NCBI RefSeq assembly: GCF_003991875.1
Contig: NZ_CP031423.1
Location: forward strand, 1,860,001 to 1,924,000
DNA from: Microbacterium lemovicicum
GTDB lineage: Bacteria > Actinomycetota > Actinomycetes > Actinomycetales > Microbacteriaceae
Length of the DNA stretch: 64,000 nucleotides
Direction of reading: 5' to 3'
The position numbers were made by a program, and so were the translations under genes. Below, in pieces: positions 61,460-64,000 of this stretch; position 1 is the stretch's first letter; each line of letters begins with the position of its first letter. The notes beneath the pieces are model-generated. The model searched no databases. It had not been told where the DNA came from and worked only from the letters and a program-made list of their open reading frames with translations.

Positions 61460-64000
61460 CTACTGCTCGCCGAGCTCGATCAGCTTCTGGACAGCGGCGG
61501 TCAGGCGAGCGTCCGCCTCGCCGAAGGCGGCGAGGTCGTTGGCCTGCAGCGCGGCCTGCTTGGCCTGCACGGCGGACTGCGCCTCCTGCAGAGCAGCCTG
61601 GTACTCGTCGGCCGGCGGGGTCGTCGGCGCGGTGGACTCACCCGGCGACGGCGACGCCGAGGGGGTGGGTGCCGGCGTGCCTGTCGGACCGGGCGACGGC
61701 GTCACGCCGCCGTCACCGGCACTCGCGCCGGAGTCTCCGCCGAACAGCACGTCGAGCGCGTCGTTCAGCGTGTCCTCGAAGGCGACCTGGCTGCCGAAGG
61801 AGACCAGCACCTTCTGCAGGGTCGGGAGCTTGGTGGCTCCCGAGGACTGCACGAACACCGGCTGCACGTAGAGCAGGCCGCCACCGACCGGCAGCGTCAG
61901 CAGGTTGCCGTTGATGACGTCCGACTGGCCCTGTTTGAGGATGTTGATGAAGGCGGAGACGTTGGGATCGGCGTCGAAGGTGTTCTGCACCTGTCCGGGA
62001 CCGGGCACCGGAGTGTCGGCGTTCACCACCAGCATCCGGAGCTTGCCGTAGTCCTCGCTCTTCACCCCCGCCTGGTCGCCCGCGTTGGAATCGACGCCGA
62101 GGTAGCCCATGAGCACGTTGCGTGCCGTGGCGCCGGAGGACGACGGGATGAACGACGTGAACATCGAGTACGTCGGCGCATCCTGGCCGGGCATCTGCAT
62201 CGTCAGGTAGTACGGCGGCTGCAGGCGGTCGTTGTTCTGCGGGTCGTTCGGGGTCGCCCAGGCGTTGTCGCGCTGGTAGAACGACTGCGCGTCGTTGACG
62301 TGGTAGACGCCGAGCATCGTCCGCTGCACCTTGAACAGGTCGGTCGGGTAGCGCACGTGGCTCATCAGGTCGGCCGAGATGTCGGTCAGGGGCTTGATGG
62401 TCGACGGGTAGATCTTCTGCCAGGTCTGGAGCACCGGGTCCTGGTCGTCCCACGCGTAGAGGGTGACCTTGCCGTCGTAGGCGTCGACCGTGGCCTTGAC
62501 CGAGTTGCGGATGTAGTTGATGTTGTCCAGCGCGAAGCGCGGGGCGGTGTTGTTCGAATCGGCGATCGCCTGCTGCAGGCTGACGTTCGACGAGTACGGG
62601 TACGAGTTGCTCGTGGTGTAGCCGTCGACGACCCACACGATACGGCCGTCCACGACGGTCGGGTAGGGGTCGCTGTCGAGCTCGAGGTAGGGAGCGACCT
62701 TCTGCACGCGCTCGCGCGGCGTGCGGTCGTACAGGATCTGAGACTCCTCGTTGACGTTGTCGGAGAACAGGATCTGCTCGGACTGGAACTTCAGCGCGTA
62801 GATCAGGCGGTTGAAGACGTTGCCGACGCTCGGTCCGCCGTCGCCGGAGAAGGTGGTCTTCGTCTCGGTCGCGCCGTCCTCGCCGTCGGGGTAGTCGAGC
62901 TCCACGGGAGCCGTGCCCTCGGGTGCACCGACGATCGAGTACGGCGGCGACTTCTCGCCGAAGTAGACGCGCGGCTCGAAGTTCTCCTCGTCGGAGAGGA
63001 AACCGGATGCCGGGATGCCGCGCTCGAGGAACACGGGGTTGCCGTCGGCGGTGCGCGCGTTGCCCTTCGCCGCGACGAGGCCGTAGCCGTGCGTGTAGAT
63101 GAGGGTGTTGTTCTGCCACGACGGGGCGCCGAGCTGGTCGATGTCGAGCTCGCGGACCGCGCTGATCGTGTCCTGCGAGACGCCGTCGATCGTGTAGCGG
63201 TCGACGTCGAGGTCATCGGGGAACTGGTAGTACTGGCGGTACTGCTCGATCTGCCGCACGGTCGGGCTGATGATCGCCGGGTCCATGATGCGGATCTGCG
63301 CGGTCGTCTGCGCATCGGAGCGGAGCTGGCCCTGCTCGACGTCGGTCGCGGCGGCGAAGTCGCTCTTCTCGAGCCCGTCGAGGCCGTATGCCGTCTGCGT
63401 CATGTCGATGCCGCGCTGGTAGTACTCGCTCTCCAGCGCCAGCTGGTTCGGCCGCACCTGGAAGGTGTTGACGACCCAGGGATAGCCGGCGCCGAGCACG
63501 ATCGCCGACACGACGAGCAGCGCGGTGGCGATGAGCGGGTAGCGCCAGCGGCCGATGACGGCGGTGACGAAGAACAGCACGGCCACCAGGATGGCGACGA
63601 TCGCGAGGATCGTCTGGCCGGGGATGGTCGCGTGGACGCCGACGTAGCCGGGACCGGTGATGCGGTCGCCCGGCTCGACGAGCGTCTTGAAGCGGTCGAG
63701 CCAGAGGCTCGCGCCCTGCACGAGCAGGTAGAGACCGGCGACGATCGCGAGCTGGATGCGGGCGGCCTTCGAGATGCGCAGCTCGCGCTGGCCGACGCGC
63801 ACCGACCCGTAGAGGTAGGAGACGACGGCCGTCACGAGCAGGCAGATCAGCAGCACCGCGGAGATGAAGCCGAGCGCCGCGCCGTAGAACGGCATGGCGA
63901 AGAGGTAGAAGCCGGTGTCGAGCCCGAACTCCGGGTCGGTGGTGGTCGTCGCGACGCCGTTGAACCAGAGCCAGGTGGTCTCCCACTGGGCCGATGCCGC
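61460..64000 (-). CDS. UPF0182 family membrane protein, N-terminus outside window
   Basis: At least 846 codons are visible; the frame stays open to the right edge, where TTWLWFNGVATTTTDPEFGL continues upstream of the first internal Met. UPF0182 proteins are about 950-1000 aa, so roughly 100-150 residues are missing. Membrane helices occupy the first ~200 visible residues (LLICLLVTAVVSYLYGSVRV, then ILAIVAILVAVLFFVTAVIG). A large external domain follows with NNTLIYTHGYGLVAAKGNAR and RPYYLTMQMP-like segments. The end is a Pro/Thr/Ser-rich linker and a short coiled coil (AQSAVQAKQAALQANDLAAF). The function is unknown. Confidence 0.93.
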   Translation of the reverse strand, partial: AASAQWETTWLWFNGVATTTTDPEFGLDTGFYLFAMPFYGAALGFISAVLLICLLVTAVVSYLYGSVRVGQRELRISKAARIQLAIVAGLYLLVQGASLWLDRFKTLVEPGDRITGPGYVGVHATIPGQTILAIVAILVAVLFFVTAVIGRWRYPLIATALLVVSAIVLGAGYPWVVNTFQVRPNQLALESEYYQRGIDMTQTAYGLDGLEKSDFAAATDVEQGQLRSDAQTTAQIRIMDPAIISPTVRQIEQYRQYYQFPDDLDVDRYTIDGVSQDTISAVRELDIDQLGAPSWQNNTLIYTHGYGLVAAKGNARTADGNPVFLERGIPASGFLSDEENFEPRVYFGEKSPPYSIVGAPEGTAPVELDYPDGEDGATETKTTFSGDGGPSVGNVFNRLIYALKFQSEQILFSDNVNEESQILYDRTPRERVQKVAPYLELDSDPYPTVVDGRIVWVVDGYTTSNSYPYSSNVSLQQAIADSNNTAPRFALDNINYIRNSVKATVDAYDGKVTLYAWDDQDPVLQTWQKIYPSTIKPLTDISADLMSHVRYPTDLFKVQRTMLGVYHVNDAQSFYQRDNAWATPNDPQNNDRLQPPYYLTMQMPGQDAPTYSMFTSFIPSSSGATARNVLMGYLGVDSNAGDQAGVKSEDYGKLRMLVVNADTPVPGPGQVQNTFDADPNVSAFINILKQGQSDVINGNLLTLPVGGGLLYVQPVFVQSSGATKLPTLQKVLVSFGSQVAFEDTLNDALDVLFGGDSGASAGDGGVTPSPGPTGTPAPTPSASPSPGESTAPTTPPADEYQAALQEAQSAVQAKQAALQANDLAAFGEADARLTAAVQKLIELGEQ

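Overview
The window is a high-GC actinobacterial chromosome segment, most likely Microbacterium or a close relative in Microbacteriaceae. The support is gene content and order: smpB-ftsX-ftsE-prfB, a Ku/LigD pair in the mycobacterial domain order, an actinobacterial Tad pilus operon with a DUF4244 pilin, and a C50-type carotenoid operon with a divergent MarR regulator. Many start codons lie 6-8 nt after a TAnnnT hexamer with no Shine-Dalgarno, as expected for leaderless transcripts. A nonamer, GGATGCYGC, recurs about 37 times.

Layout. 1-2.2 kb: a sortase-like lipoprotein (cut by the left edge), a DUF4397 surface protein and two small plus-strand genes. 2.2-7.3 kb: smpB, ftsX, ftsE and prfB, with a divergent MFS transporter. 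7.34-11.75 kb: a small genomic island bounded by a 90-bp direct repeat that duplicates the 3' end of the last pilus gene. It holds a serine-recombinase remnant, small membrane or unknown proteins, an ECF sigma factor with a CU044_5270-type partner, and three copies of a 41-bp repeat between its gene blocks. 11.7-16.1 kb: a seven-gene Tad (Flp) pilus operon. 16.2-16.5 kb: a 105-bp tandem repeat. 16.5-31 kb: a membrane esterase, tRNA-Leu, DedA, Ku and LigD (NHEJ), a CDF metal exporter, rdgB-rph-murI, pncB, DUF3039 and an ABC exporter whose ATPase has a very long acidic N-terminal tail. 31.2-35.6 kb: an unrecognised module with a cytosolic subtilase and an alpha/beta hydrolase, then a 15-bp tandem repeat at the promoter of a small gene. 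35.6-38.4 kb: an HbpS-like protein, DinB, a dienelactone hydrolase and an SCO4848-family protein.

38.4-48.6 kb is a catabolic cluster for reduced pyrimidines or hydantoins. It encodes an NMT1/THI5-type ABC importer, an LLM-class oxidoreductase, a dihydropyrimidinase, an N-carbamoyl-beta-alanine amidohydrolase, an omega-amino acid aminotransferase and an MmsA-type semialdehyde dehydrogenase. Together these could take dihydrouracil through beta-alanine and malonate semialdehyde to acetyl-CoA. 48.8-54.7 kb: a maltokinase-like kinase behind a LacI-type operator, an HtrA-type protease, a class I/II aminotransferase, a nitrilase-superfamily amidase and a DUF6328 membrane protein. 54.8-61.2 kb: initiator tRNA, the MarR regulator, and idi-crtE-crtB-crtI-crtYe-crtYf-crtEb, in which five of six junctions overlap by 4 nt. 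61.5 kb to the right edge: a UPF0182 membrane protein whose N-terminus lies outside the window.

I found no CRISPR array, intact transposase, rRNA or replication origin. The most unusual items are the island and its 41-bp repeats, the GGATGCYGC nonamer including one inverted pair that forms a terminator, and the uncharacterised subtilase/hydrolase module.
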